Below are positions 7,832-16,542 of a stretch of 64,000 nucleotides of DNA, piece by piece. Location: assembly GCA_002702655.1 (NCBI GenBank), contig PABB01000067.1:1-64000 (forward strand), given 5' to 3'. The position numbers and the translations under genes were made by a program. Source of the stretch: Planctomycetaceae bacterium. Lineage in GTDB: Bacteria; Planctomycetota; Planctomycetia; Pirellulales; Lacipirellulaceae. The notes below the pieces were generated by a model that saw only the letters and a program-made list of their open reading frames with translations, did not search any database and was not told where the DNA came from. Numbering within the stretch: position 1 is the stretch's first letter; each line of letters begins with the position of its first letter.

Positions 7832-10800
7832 TTGGCGAAGCTGGAGCCGAAGCCGGCAGGCGACGATGCCGCCGACGTGGAGAACTCGGGCGAGCCGAAA
7901 CCGCTACACAAACGCGTCTACAGCAAGAGCGACGTCAACGTGCCGCTGATGCGCGTGTTCTTGAAAGTCGTCTCCCCCGCCCCAGGCGAGCAGGGCGCCG
8001 GCGGTGATCCGCGGTTCCCCGAGAAGATGACCTACGCAGAGACCGCGGACGGATTTCGCATCTCGGCGCCCGAACTCGTGCATGAGTCGATCGACCGCTG
8101 GTTCACGCGCGAAGGGATTCCCGCCGACGAAGCGGACGGTCCCGCCGATGCGAACCTGATTGTAGCCAACGGAGTGACGATTTTGCTGAGCGGCACGTCC
8201 CGCGACGAGCTGGAAAAGCTGTTGTGGCGCACCGCAGAGTGGAATCCTCAGGATCGCGCCGAGTATGACCTCACGACCGTTGATCATGTGACAGGCGTCG
8301 ATAACGCCGCGGCCGACATATTGAAAGACATTCAGAATCCGTACGGTCCTCTGCCCGAGGCTTATCTGCGGTGGACGGTTCCGGGCGAACGCGCGGTCGT
8401 TCTTGCACCGCGAGCCGCGCACGCGATGCTACATATCTTGTTTGACGAGGACTCGCCAGTGTTGCAGCGGGAGCGTAACAAGCGTGCGGTTGTCGATCCT
8501 GAGTTGCACGACGCGCTGACGCCCCCGACCACGATCCCGCCCGCCGCCGGCGAGGACGCCGCGGCTCCCTCCGAAGCTCCGTCGTCGATTACCGATGTCG
8601 TGCGAAAGATGGTCAACAATGCGGCTGACGTCGACGAGCAGCTCGCCATCGAAGACTTGCGGGGCTTCGTTGTCGAATTTGCGGCTGAGGCGGATAGCAA
8701 GCTGGTCGACCGCTATGTCGAGGTGCTGGAGTCGCGCGGGCGGCCTTTCAAACTGCACAACGACGGCGATCACGTTTGGATCGAGGCGGCGGCGGTGGCT
8801 TATCCTGTCGAGCCGCTAAGCGGCCCGGCGACCAAGGAATTGGTCCTGCAGCAACCTGCCGACATGAGCCAGGCCGACTTGAAAGCGCTGGCCGGCGATA
8901 TTCGCGCTCAGGGCTACGACTGCCGCGTGGCCATGCGCCGCCTGCACGAGGACGGCGGTCCAGTCGAGGGCTCCGACACGCCGCTGCTGATCGTCACCGT
9001 GCCGGCGGACTTCAACGGCCGGCCCGTCTACGAAACCCGGATGGAGGGCGGCCGCATGCGGCGCATCGTGCGGCTGGTGGGAACCGGCGTGGCGGCTCCG
9101 CCCGGCGGCATCGGCGAGCCCTATGCGGCGCCGCTTCGCTCACCGACCGCTCCCGCCTCGCAGACGCCGACCACGCCGACGACCGGCGAGGATGCTGTTG
9201 ATCGGTATCTCGCTCCGGACACCGGGCCCATCCACCTCAACGTGACCAAGGACCGACCGGGCTCGGCCGACGATTTGGAAATACTCGCTTCCCGTCGGTA
9301 CATCATCAACTTCGCCGGCGACGTGCCGCTTGAGGTGGTCAACGCGTACGTCAAGCGCTTCGAACAGTCTGGCGATCGGCAGGTCTTTCTCCATCGAGCG
9401 GGCAACGGCTACGTCCTGGCGGTCAATGCGGTCCGCGCGAAAGAGAACAACCCAGAGCCGCCGCCGCAGGAGTCGGCGACCGCCTCGGGGCCGTTTCTAA
9501 CCGACCGGCAGCAGCGGGTGGCGGATGCGGCCTATCAGATTCTCGGCTGGGAATTGGAGCCGCTCGACGGCGACGAGCGAGCCGCGGTCAAGCAAGCCGG
9601 CTACGACGGCGGGCTGCGGGTGGTCGGTTTTCGCGACAACCGCGGCGGCGCGCTGGGCGGCGTGATCCTGGTCGGACTGCACACCTCCCCGATCGCCGAT
9701 TTCGACGACTTGGGCGAGTTTCTCGCCAGGACCGACCTGCCGGAACGGTCGCCAGTGAAATACTACTGGCTCGCCCGCAACTCCGGCGGCGGAGCAGGCG
9801 GGTTTGGAGGCGTCGGCGCCGGGCCCTTCTCCGACTCCCCCGCCTACCAACTCGTGAAGAATCGCGTGGCGATCCAGCAAGACGCGTGGGCGGCGTATCG
9901 CCAATCGCTGGAACCGCCGCGCGTCGTGCAAACGACGCCCGCGGTCGGACCACCGGCGTACACGCCGCAGGTCGCCCCGCCGGCGCCGGCAACGCCCTCC
10001 GTGATCTCTAACCTACACGCTTGGCAGCTTCGTTCGGTCGTGCTGGTCGACCTGCAGCAGGATGGCGACGAAGACAAACCGACGGCACGAGAACTGTCGA
10101 AGCGTCTGCGTGCTGAGCGCGAGTTGCTCGACGAATCGATCGCCGCGTACGTGGCCGGATTTGAGATCGAATCGGACAACGCGCAAGCTGTGACGGCGAT
10201 GCGGAAGCTGTTGCGCGAGAAGATCGACGACAAGCTGTCGATTGCGCCGGGGGCGAGCGACTCGTCGTGGGTCGTACGGATGGTGCTGACCCTGGATCAA
10301 ATGGGCGACTTGGTTACCGACGATGCGGCGCTGCTGCGCGAGATCGTCAACACGTACGTGAAAGCTTCGGCCAAGCGGCACGCCGATTCGCCCAACGGCG
10401 TGCGAATCATCAAGGCGGCCGAGGTCGACACGCCGGCCACTCCCCCCTCCCCTAGCCCCTTCCCGCCAGGGGGAGGGGGACAGAGCGGCGGCCGGTATGG
10501 CGCGCCGCAGTTGATAGCCACTGCGCAGCCCGCCAAGCTGAAACCCTTCGACACGGTGATCATCCGCGTGGCCAACGGAATGCCGGACGCGCCGATTGAC
10601 GATGCGTACGCGTTGGACGAGCGCGGCCGCGTGGCGCTGGGGCCGGTGTTCGGCCGCGTCGCCATCGGCGGCATGACGATCGAACAGGCTGAAGCGGCCG
10701 TCACCAAGCACCTGAAGAAGTACCTGCGCGAGCCGATGGTGCAGATTACCCGGCCCGTCGAGCCGACTCGCGATGCCGCCGTCCCCGCACCGCAGCAGCA

Positions 10801-11989
10801 GTTGTTGTACGACGGGCAAACGTTCGAGCAGTGGCGCGCCAAGTGGCGGTACGAACTGAAGACCGACCGCCGCATCGAAGCCATCGACGCCCTGGCAGCG
10901 TTTGCCCGGGCGGGCCAGGGGCGCGAGGCCGTGGAAGCAATCCTGGACGTCGCGGCCGAGTATGATTTTGCCGGCTTCTGGAGCGAGAAGTCGTCCGAGG
11001 GCATGCTGAAGTCGCGCCTGGTCGCTCTGCTTACATCCACCGATCAGTCGCGGGTCGCCGAGCAGATTTGGCTGCCAGTGCTGCTGGAGCGTTTCGCCCA
11101 GGACGGCGAGAAGTGGGGACCGCTGGCCTTCTATCTGCTTGACCGGTTGGAGACCGACGACGCGCAGCTCTTGAAGTCGTTGCTGGACATCGCTTGCGAT
11201 CACGAAGCCGACTTGCAACTGCGCGTCTGCGCGCTCGGCGCGCTGGGGCGCAGCCGCGAGAATGGCACGGCGTTTGACCAATTGCACCCGGATGACGCGC
11301 TGCTGGCCCTGGCGCGCGACCCGGCCGAGGACGAGTCCGTGCGTCTCAATGCGGCCTTCCTGCTGGATCAAACAGGCCGCCACCGTGACGCAATCCACGA
11401 GATCGTGGGGGCGTTTGTCGCCAGCGACGACGCCCGGCTGGCCACCGCGGCGCTGCACTTGTCGGGCAAGTCCGAGCCAGCGGATCGAGAAGGTCTGGGC
11501 GGCGGCAGGTTTGGCGCCCGCATGCAACTGCTGCGCTTTCCCGATCTGGAACTGCTGTGGAAGGCGCTGACGCACCCCGCGGCCGACGCACAGCTCGCGG
11601 CCCGCCGGCAGTTGCAGCAAGTGGTCCCCGAACAGGTCCAGCAGATCGCCACGAGAGCCGTCGAACTGGCCATGTCGTCCCAGACGCCAGCCGAGCAGAT
11701 CGCCGCGCTGCGGGTGCTGACGGTCCTGGGGCCGACGCCGCACGGCGAAGAACCGCAGCGAGTCGAACTCAGCAAATCGCTCTATGAAATGGCCAAGTCC
11801 GCCGACGATCCGGCCGTCAAGGTGGCCGCGGTCGCCGCCGCGACTTCGGTCCTGGCGAGCGTCGGCGACAACGTCGACAAGCGGGCTGAGGCGTTTCTTC
11901 GCAAGGTGATGCCGGACAAATCGACCGCCGAGCGGTCGGCGCTGCTGAACGAGGAGTTCGACATCGCGTTCGGCCGGGCTCGGCAGTAG
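7832..11989 (+). CDS. Large protein with polysaccharide-export (Poly_export-like) and HEAT-like regions; probably the 3' part of the M56 gene
   Basis: An open frame of 1385 codons in the same phase as the M56 gene, beginning directly after its TAG; the first possible start is a TTG at 7832 with no ribosome binding site. Residues 1-20 continue the upstream coiled coil (RAELAKLEPK). Residues about 30-850 are repeated alpha/beta units I do not recognise. Residues about 900-980 match the Poly_export domain of outer-membrane polysaccharide exporters (KPFDTVIIRV ... YALDERGRVALGPVFG ... TIEQAEAAV). Residues about 1040-1375 are HEAT-like helical repeats (ADLQLRVCALGALG, ESVRLNAAFLLDQTG). Inferred role: a periplasmic extension of the sensor protease linked to the envelope. 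No independent promoter is evident. Confidence 0.6.
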   Translation: MAKLEPKPAGDDAADVENSGEPKPLHKRVYSKSDVNVPLMRVFLKVVSPAPGEQGAGGDPRFPEKMTYAETADGFRISAPELVHESIDRWFTREGIPADEADGPADANLIVANGVTILLSGTSRDELEKLLWRTAEWNPQDRAEYDLTTVDHVTGVDNAAADILKDIQNPYGPLPEAYLRWTVPGERAVVLAPRAAHAMLHILFDEDSPVLQRERNKRAVVDPELHDALTPPTTIPPAAGEDAAAPSEAPSSITDVVRKMVNNAADVDEQLAIEDLRGFVVEFAAEADSKLVDRYVEVLESRGRPFKLHNDGDHVWIEAAAVAYPVEPLSGPATKELVLQQPADMSQADLKALAGDIRAQGYDCRVAMRRLHEDGGPVEGSDTPLLIVTVPADFNGRPVYETRMEGGRMRRIVRLVGTGVAAPPGGIGEPYAAPLRSPTAPASQTPTTPTTGEDAVDRYLAPDTGPIHLNVTKDRPGSADDLEILASRRYIINFAGDVPLEVVNAYVKRFEQSGDRQVFLHRAGNGYVLAVNAVRAKENNPEPPPQESATASGPFLTDRQQRVADAAYQILGWELEPLDGDERAAVKQAGYDGGLRVVGFRDNRGGALGGVILVGLHTSPIADFDDLGEFLARTDLPERSPVKYYWLARNSGGGAGGFGGVGAGPFSDSPAYQLVKNRVAIQQDAWAAYRQSLEPPRVVQTTPAVGPPAYTPQVAPPAPATPSVISNLHAWQLRSVVLVDLQQDGDEDKPTARELSKRLRAERELLDESIAAYVAGFEIESDNAQAVTAMRKLLREKIDDKLSIAPGASDSSWVVRMVLTLDQMGDLVTDDAALLREIVNTYVKASAKRHADSPNGVRIIKAAEVDTPATPPSPSPFPPGGGGQSGGRYGAPQLIATAQPAKLKPFDTVIIRVANGMPDAPIDDAYALDERGRVALGPVFGRVAIGGMTIEQAEAAVTKHLKKYLREPMVQITRPVEPTRDAAVPAPQQQLLYDGQTFEQWRAKWRYELKTDRRIEAIDALAAFARAGQGREAVEAILDVAAEYDFAGFWSEKSSEGMLKSRLVALLTSTDQSRVAEQIWLPVLLERFAQDGEKWGPLAFYLLDRLETDDAQLLKSLLDIACDHEADLQLRVCALGALGRSRENGTAFDQLHPDDALLALARDPAEDESVRLNAAFLLDQTGRHRDAIHEIVGAFVASDDARLATAALHLSGKSEPADREGLGGGRFGARMQLLRFPDLELLWKALTHPAADAQLAARRQLQQVVPEQVQQIATRAVELAMSSQTPAEQIAALRVLTVLGPTPHGEEPQRVELSKSLYEMAKSADDPAVKVAAVAAATSVLASVGDNVDKRAEAFLRKVMPDKSTAERSALLNEEFDIAFGRARQ
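10441..10480. repeat. G/C-tract hairpin inside the export protein gene (family P)
   Basis: A hairpin of C-rich and G-rich arms (TCCCCCCTCCCC ... GGGGGAGGGGGA) read in frame as a Pro/Ser then Gly-rich linker just before the Poly_export-like domain. Only one copy in the window. Confidence 0.5.
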
Positions 11990-12065
11990 CGCGGCCCGCC
12001 TTTCGGACGGCATCGGTTCTTTCGGCTCTCGTTGACAGCGCCGGCGAGGGGTTATACTCCCCCGC

Positions 12066-13352
12066 ATGGCGATTCTCATCGGCGTGGACGAAGCGGGGTA
12101 CGGACCCAACCTGGGGCCGCTGGTCGTCGCGGCGACTGCGTGGCGGGTCGCGGAGACGTCGGAGGTCGGTGCGGAGAGGTCAGAAGTCAGTGGTCGGAGA
12201 TCAGCGGGACGCAGGCGAGCCGCGGCGTCCTCGCCCGCGGCACGGGTGGCTGGGGACGACCAACGGGAGCCCCCAGAGAGTCAGCGATCATCGGCCACGA
12301 AACTGGGGGCTCGCTCCGCTCGTCCCCAGCCACCCGTTGTGCACGCCGCGCCGCCTGACCTGTACGAGCTGCTCGCGGGCGCGGTGACCGACGATCCTGG
12401 CGACGGCGACCGGGTGGCGGTGGCCGACTCCAAGCGGTTGTACAAACCCGGCGGCGGGTGGCGGCTGTTGGAACGCGGCGTGCTGGCGGCGCGGGCCCTG
12501 CTCGTCGAGCCGGGGGCCACTCTCTCCGAGAGTGGCGGTCGATTCTCGGAGAGAATCGACCACGAAGAGCTGCTCGCCGCGTTGGCGACGGACGCGGACG
12601 GCGATTCGACTGCGACTCCCTGGCAACGCGGCGACGCACTCCCTCTGCCGCGCGACGCGTCGCCCGGCGAGGTTGCCGACGCGGCGGACGCGCTCGCCAG
12701 CGCGTGCGAAGGCGCCCGCGTGCGATTTCTCGGCGTGCGGGCACGGCGGGTCGAGCCGGCCGAGTTCAACGATCTGGTTGATCGCCACGGCACCAAGGGC
12801 GCGGCGTTGTCGCACGTGACGCTGGCGTTGGTGCGCGAGGTGGTCGATGACGCGCTCAGCAGCGCCTCGGGTGGCTGGGGACGACCAACGGGAGCCCCCA
12901 GGGAAGATGCGCGCGATGGCGCCGCAACTGGGGGCTCGCTTCGCTCGTCCCCAGCCACCCCTTGCGAGACGGTCCAGATCACCTGCGACAAGCACGGCGG
13001 CCGCAATCGGTACGCGGGGTTGCTGCAGCACCACTTTCCCGACTGTTGGATCGACGTCATCCGCGAAAGCCGCGCCGAGAGCCGCTATACTTGGCGGCAC
13101 GGGAGCGTCGACTGCACGGCGACCTTCCGCGTCGGCGGCGAGGCGGCCTTGCCGACTGCACTCGCATCCATGACGGCCAAGTACCTGCGCGAGCTGGCCA
13201 TGCACGAGTTCAACGCGTACTGGACCCAGCGCGTGCCGGGCCTCCGCCCCACGGCCGGCTACCCGGTCGATGCCAAGCGGTTCAAAGCTGAAATTGCGGC
13301 GGAGCAAAAGCGGCTGGGGATCGATGATCGTGTTTTGTGGCGATGCCGCTAG
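12066..13352 (+). CDS. RNase HII-like (RNase H fold) protein carrying three in-frame repeat insertions
   Basis: 428 residues. The N-terminus MAILIGVDEAGYGPNLGPLV carries the Asp-Glu-Ala-Gly motif of the RNase HII catalytic site, and GTKGAALSHVTLALVREV plus the later ITCDKHGGRNRY segment fit an RNase H-type alpha/beta fold. RNase HII enzymes are about 200 residues, so this is a longer relative and its substrate is unknown. Much of the extra length is repeat-encoded: residues about 60-90 and 268-298 derive from family C doublets and 150-166 from a family D doublet, all in frame. The repeat peptides (GWGRPTGAPRE-like) are low-complexity and presumably form surface loops. It could be a degenerating gene still held in frame. 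Confidence 0.65.
   Translation: MAILIGVDEAGYGPNLGPLVVAATAWRVAETSEVGAERSEVSGRRSAGRRRAAASSPAARVAGDDQREPPESQRSSATKLGARSARPQPPVVHAAPPDLYELLAGAVTDDPGDGDRVAVADSKRLYKPGGGWRLLERGVLAARALLVEPGATLSESGGRFSERIDHEELLAALATDADGDSTATPWQRGDALPLPRDASPGEVADAADALASACEGARVRFLGVRARRVEPAEFNDLVDRHGTKGAALSHVTLALVREVVDDALSSASGGWGRPTGAPREDARDGAATGGSLRSSPATPCETVQITCDKHGGRNRYAGLLQHHFPDCWIDVIRESRAESRYTWRHGSVDCTATFRVGGEAALPTALASMTAKYLRELAMHEFNAYWTQRVPGLRPTAGYPVDAKRFKAEIAAEQKRLGIDDRVLWRCR
12244..12335. repeat. Family C doublet inside the RNase HII-like gene
   Basis: Left half 12244-12276, right half 12303-12335; GGGTGGCTGGGG at both outer ends in inverted orientation. Translated in frame without stops. It is flanked upstream by GAGGTC/CGGAG-like short tandem units (about 12158-12215). 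Confidence 0.75.
12516..12561. repeat. Family D doublet inside the RNase HII-like gene
   Basis: Two abutting palindromes: GCCACTCTC-TCC-GAGAGTGGC (12516-12536) and GGTCGATTCTC-GGA-GAGAATCGACC (12537-12561). Same composition as 600-716 but without a spacer. Read in frame. Confidence 0.75.
12869..12960. repeat. Second family C doublet inside the RNase HII-like gene
   Basis: Left half 12869-12901, right half 12928-12960, nearly identical in its arms to the copy at 12244-12335 but with a different central segment. Read in frame. Confidence 0.75.
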
Positions 13353-13374
13353 GGCGGACTCGACAGCGCGGCGA

Positions 13375-13454
13375 ATGACCAATGACCAAATCCCAATGAC
13401 CAAAATGCCGCTGGCGCCACGACTTTCCATTGGTCATTGGGGAATTGGTCATTG
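13375..13454. repeat. Inverted repeat (family H)
   Basis: Left arm at about 13375-13403 is built from AATGACCAATGACCAAATCC units; the right arm at about 13429-13454 carries the complement (TTGGTCATTGG...TTGGTCATTG). It occupies most of the gap between the RNase HII-like gene and sixA and could form a long hairpin in the transcript. Confidence 0.65.
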
Positions 13455-13494
13455 ATCTCATCACCTTTTCATCATCTCGACGGGACGCACTCCC

Positions 13495-13983
13495 ATGGAA
13501 ATCTTCATCGTCCGCCACGCTTGGGCGTACCACCACGGCGACGAGCGGTGGCCCGACGATTCGCAGCGGCCGTTGGAAGCCGCCGGCCGCGAGCGGTTTG
13601 CCAACATGGTCGTGGCGCTGGCCGACCGGGGTTTCGCCCCGCAGGCGATCGCCACCAGCCCCTACGCCCGCTGCGCGCAAACGGCCGAAATCATTGCCGA
13701 GCAAACGCCGCACGCTCCCTCGGTCGTCGAGCTGGACGAACTGGCCCCGGGGAGCGATTTTGACGCGCTGGTCGAGTGGACCCGCTCGGTCGACGCCGAT
13801 TCGGTCGCGTGGGTCGGGCACGCCCCCGACGTGTCGTTTCTGTGCGGCGAGTTGATCGGCCGCCGCAACGCGAACATCCGCTTTGCCAAGGGCGCGGTCG
13901 CCGCCGTGCGGGCGTTCGAAGCCCCCAGCCGCGGCTGCGGCGAATTGTTCTGGCTGGCCACCGCCAAGTCGCTGGGGCTGTGA
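13495..13983 (+). CDS. sixA: SixA-type histidine phosphatase
   Basis: 162 residues, the usual size of SixA proteins, which remove phosphate from phosphohistidine (in E. coli from phosphocarrier or histidine-kinase domains). The phosphatase RHG-type motif is R7-H8 (IVRHAWA, with Ala in place of Gly), the conserved SPYARCAQTAE is at 55-65, and the second catalytic histidine is H109 (VGHAPD). The target in this organism is unknown; the EIIA domain encoded at 41.2 kb is a theoretical candidate only. The gene is bounded by repeats on both sides. Confidence 0.8.
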   Translation: MEIFIVRHAWAYHHGDERWPDDSQRPLEAAGRERFANMVVALADRGFAPQAIATSPYARCAQTAEIIAEQTPHAPSVVELDELAPGSDFDALVEWTRSVDADSVAWVGHAPDVSFLCGELIGRRNANIRFAKGAVAAVRAFEAPSRGCGELFWLATAKSLGL

Positions 13984-13992
13984 AAAGCCAGC

Positions 13993-14066
13993 GTGCCACG
14001 GCGCTTTGAACCGTGCGTCCCAGGCGCGACCCCAAGCACATGACACGGCTCGCACCGCCATGGCAC
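13993..14066. repeat. Diverged inverted doublet (family A)
   Basis: Left half 13993-14015 (GTGCCACGG...CCGTG) and right half 14044-14066 (CACGGCTC...ATGGCAC) resemble the better-preserved copies at 19102, 23713 and 25705 with several mismatches. Lies just after sixA. Confidence 0.55.
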
Positions 14067-14202
14067 ATGCCACCGGTGAGAAGCTGCACAGGCGCGGCAA
14101 AGTGCGCGGGCGCGGCTGCGGTGCGATGGCGGCCATATCTCTTTTCAGCGCCAACGGGCTCCGGTAGCTTCGTGGTTTGCGCTCGCGCCGCCCGATGACC
14201 CC

Positions 14203-14272
14203 GTAGCATGGCCGCTCCGGCCGTGCGACATCGCAGCCCGATCAACTCGCACGGCCGGAGCGGCCATGCTAC
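14203..14272. repeat. Perfect inverted doublet (family F)
   Basis: Arms of 26 bases, 14203-14228 and 14247-14272, are exact complements. Each arm starts with GTAG and is itself a hairpin (CATGGCCG-CTC-CGGCCGTG). A partial single copy is at about 25673-25694. Lies upstream of the oxidoreductase gene. Confidence 0.8.
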
Positions 14273-14339
14273 GACAACCCCACAGGCTCGGCTGGCGTTT
14301 GGCCCCGACCGCTCCCTACGCAAGGATGCTTCGCTCTCG

Positions 14340-15965
14340 ATGATTGACAACAACAAGTTCGATGCCGTGGTGATCGGCGGCGGGCACAATGGATTGGTTT
14401 GTGCGGCCTACCTGGCCAAGGCGGGGCGCCGCGTGTGCGTGCTGGAGCGGCGGCACGTGCTGGGCGGCTGCGCCACGACCGAGGAGCTGTGGCCCGGCTA
14501 CAAAGTCTCCACCGCCGCGTACGTGATCAGCCTGTTTCAGATGCCGATCATGCGCGAGCTGAAGCTGAAAGAATACGGCCTGGAGATCCTGCCGCGCAGC
14601 CCGTCGTCGTTCACGCCGCTGCCCGACGGGCGGTCGCTGACGCTGGGGCCCGACGCGGCGATGGTCGAGCGGGAGATCAGCAAATTCAGCATCGCCGACG
14701 CGGTCGCGTACCCCCGCTACAACCGGCTGTTGGAGCGCGTTGCGGCCACGCTGGAACCGGCGCTGGCCGAGGCGGCGCCCGACCCGCTGCCGCTGCCCGA
14801 ATCGTGGCGCAAAATCGGCTTCGGCAAAAAGCTGCGCGACGGCAAAAAACTGTGGGGGCTGTACAACGCCCTGAAGGAACTGGGCCCCGACACGCCCGAG
14901 GCGATCGAGCTGCTGACCGCCGCCGCGCGGCCAATCCTGGACCGCTGGTTCGAGACCGACGTGCTCAAGGCCACGCTGGCGACCGACGCAATCATCGGCG
15001 CGTTCACTTCGATCAGCTCGCCCGGCAGCGCGTACGTGCTGCTGCACCACGTGATGGGCGAGGCGGGGGGCGCCCGCGGCGTGTGGGGCTACGTCCGCGG
15101 CGGCATGGGCGGGTTGTCCGACGCCCTGGAAAAGGCCTGCACCGACCTGGGCGTCGTGATCCGCCGCGAGGCGCCGGTCCACTCGATCCACACCGACCGT
15201 CACGGCGTGTGCGGCGTAGGGCTGGAAGACGGCACGCAAATCGACACGCGCACGGTGGCGTCCACGGTCGACGCGCACCTGACCTTTGAAAAGTTTCTCG
15301 ACCCGGCGGTGCTGCCCGACGAGTTCCGCGCCGCCGTGGCCCGCATCGACTACGCCAGCGCGTCGGCCAAGGTGAATCTCGCGCTGAGCGAGCCGCCGCA
15401 GTTCACCGCGGCGCCGGGCAACGGCGTCATGCCGCACCATCACGGCACGATGCATATCGGCCCCACGATGGACTACATCGACCGCGCATACGACGACGCG
15501 AAGTACGGCCGGTTCAGCCGCGAGCCGGTGCTGGAATGCACCATGGCCACCAGCGTCGACGACTCGATCGCCCCGGCGGGCAAGCACCTGCTGAGCATCT
15601 TTGTGCAGTACGCCCCCTACCACCTGACCGAAGGCACGTGGGAGGGCCGCCGCGAAGCGTTCGGCGACCGCTGCGTCGAGGTGCTGGCCCAGTACGCCCC
15701 CAACGTCCCCAGCGCGATCGAACATCGTCAGGTGCTCACCCCGCCGGACCTGGAGCGGGTGTACGGCATCACCGGCGGCAACATCATGCAGGGGGCGATG
15801 GGCCCGCACCAACTGTACTGCTTCCGCCCCGTGGCAGGCTGGGCCGACCACCGCACGCCGGTGCCGGGGCTGTACCTGTGCGGCGCCGCCAGCCACCCCG
15901 GCGGCGGCGTGATGGGCGCGTGCGGGAAGAATGGCGCGGTGGAGATTCTGCGGGATAAGGGGTGA
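14340..15965 (+). CDS. FAD-dependent oxidoreductase of the phytoene desaturase/PYROXD2 type
   Basis: 541 residues from ATG 14340; the longer frame upstream is repeat sequence. The dinucleotide-binding motif VIGGGHNGLVCAAYLAKAG (11-29) is followed by VLERRHVLGGC, characteristic of phytoene-desaturase-like flavoproteins. The closest family I recognise is the PYROXD2 group (FAD/NAD(P)-dependent, function poorly defined), supported by length and by the C-terminal GLYLCGAASHPGGGVMGACG flavin-binding segment. No carotenoid biosynthesis genes are nearby, so a desaturase role in carotenogenesis is not supported. Monocistronic, with repeats upstream and a gene-poor region downstream. Confidence 0.8.
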   Translation: MIDNNKFDAVVIGGGHNGLVCAAYLAKAGRRVCVLERRHVLGGCATTEELWPGYKVSTAAYVISLFQMPIMRELKLKEYGLEILPRSPSSFTPLPDGRSLTLGPDAAMVEREISKFSIADAVAYPRYNRLLERVAATLEPALAEAAPDPLPLPESWRKIGFGKKLRDGKKLWGLYNALKELGPDTPEAIELLTAAARPILDRWFETDVLKATLATDAIIGAFTSISSPGSAYVLLHHVMGEAGGARGVWGYVRGGMGGLSDALEKACTDLGVVIRREAPVHSIHTDRHGVCGVGLEDGTQIDTRTVASTVDAHLTFEKFLDPAVLPDEFRAAVARIDYASASAKVNLALSEPPQFTAAPGNGVMPHHHGTMHIGPTMDYIDRAYDDAKYGRFSREPVLECTMATSVDDSIAPAGKHLLSIFVQYAPYHLTEGTWEGRREAFGDRCVEVLAQYAPNVPSAIEHRQVLTPPDLERVYGITGGNIMQGAMGPHQLYCFRPVAGWADHRTPVPGLYLCGAASHPGGGVMGACGKNGAVEILRDKG

Positions 15966-16301
15966 GGCGGAGGCGTGAGGGCGCCTGTCAGGTCACGCCG
16001 CAGCGGCAATTTTGCCAACGTGCAAAAGTCCTGATTTTCCGAGCAAAACGCCCTGCCGCCGACGCGGCTGCGGTGGCTGTAACGTTTGGCTATGTCACGA
16101 ATTGCGCCGAGTGCGACACCTGCGGCGCCGGCAACTCCTGCGAGCAGAAGTCATTCTTGGCGGGCAAAACCCACGGCCGAGCGAGTCGGCCGGCGCGGCG
16201 CGTCGAGCACCGCTGGCGCGCAGCACGCCACTCGTTCTACCTGATGCGGCGGCCCATTTTCCAGGAGAATCGACCACTGAAGAAAGAAGAGACGCGGGCG
16301 G

Positions 16302-16364
16302 CCCCGACAGTCGTTCGAATTAACTTCGGCCAGGCGAGTCGCTGACCACGAACGATTGTCGGGG
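16302..16364. repeat. Inverted repeat (family M)
   Basis: 16-base arms CCCCGACAGTCGTTCG (16302-16317) and CGAACGATTGTCGGGG (16349-16364), one mismatch, with a 31-base centre. Confidence 0.7.
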
Positions 16365-16421
16365 TGTGGAGCACAGGCGGCAGACCCGGCACGGTGACTC
16401 CCCGCCTCGTGTCGCCAGCGC

Positions 16422-16484
16422 CCCAGACACTCGGCCGGCCACGCACTCTTGACGGGCCATCTGGCTCGCGGCCGAGTGTCTGGG
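16422..16484. repeat. Inverted repeat (family L)
   Basis: 16-base perfect arms CCCAGACACTCGGCCG (16422-16437) and its complement (16469-16484), 31-base centre, the same geometry as the family M element 57 bases upstream. Confidence 0.7.
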
Positions 16485-16542
16485 CCACCCGCGGCGTCCC
16501 CGCCCGCGGCGATCCGAAATCACCTTTCATGCAGAGCACAAT

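Larger units (their letters stand above)
15966..16542. other. Gene-poor region with two inverted repeats
   Basis: 577 bases without a reading frame I can support. One frame spells a short Cys-rich stretch (CAECDTCGAGNSC, near 16100) but has no start signal and looks accidental. The recognisable content is the repeats at 16302-16364 and 16422-16484. Confidence 0.6.

Noticed and set aside
14316-15896. 526-codon frame opposite the PYROXD2-like gene
   Set aside because: Gln/Arg/His-rich antisense shadow of a clearly recognised flavoprotein.
15962-16345. 127-codon frame with a Cys-rich stretch in the gene-poor region
   Set aside because: No ribosome binding site, no conserved pattern beyond CAECDTCGAGNSC, and it runs into the family M repeat; it may be chance.
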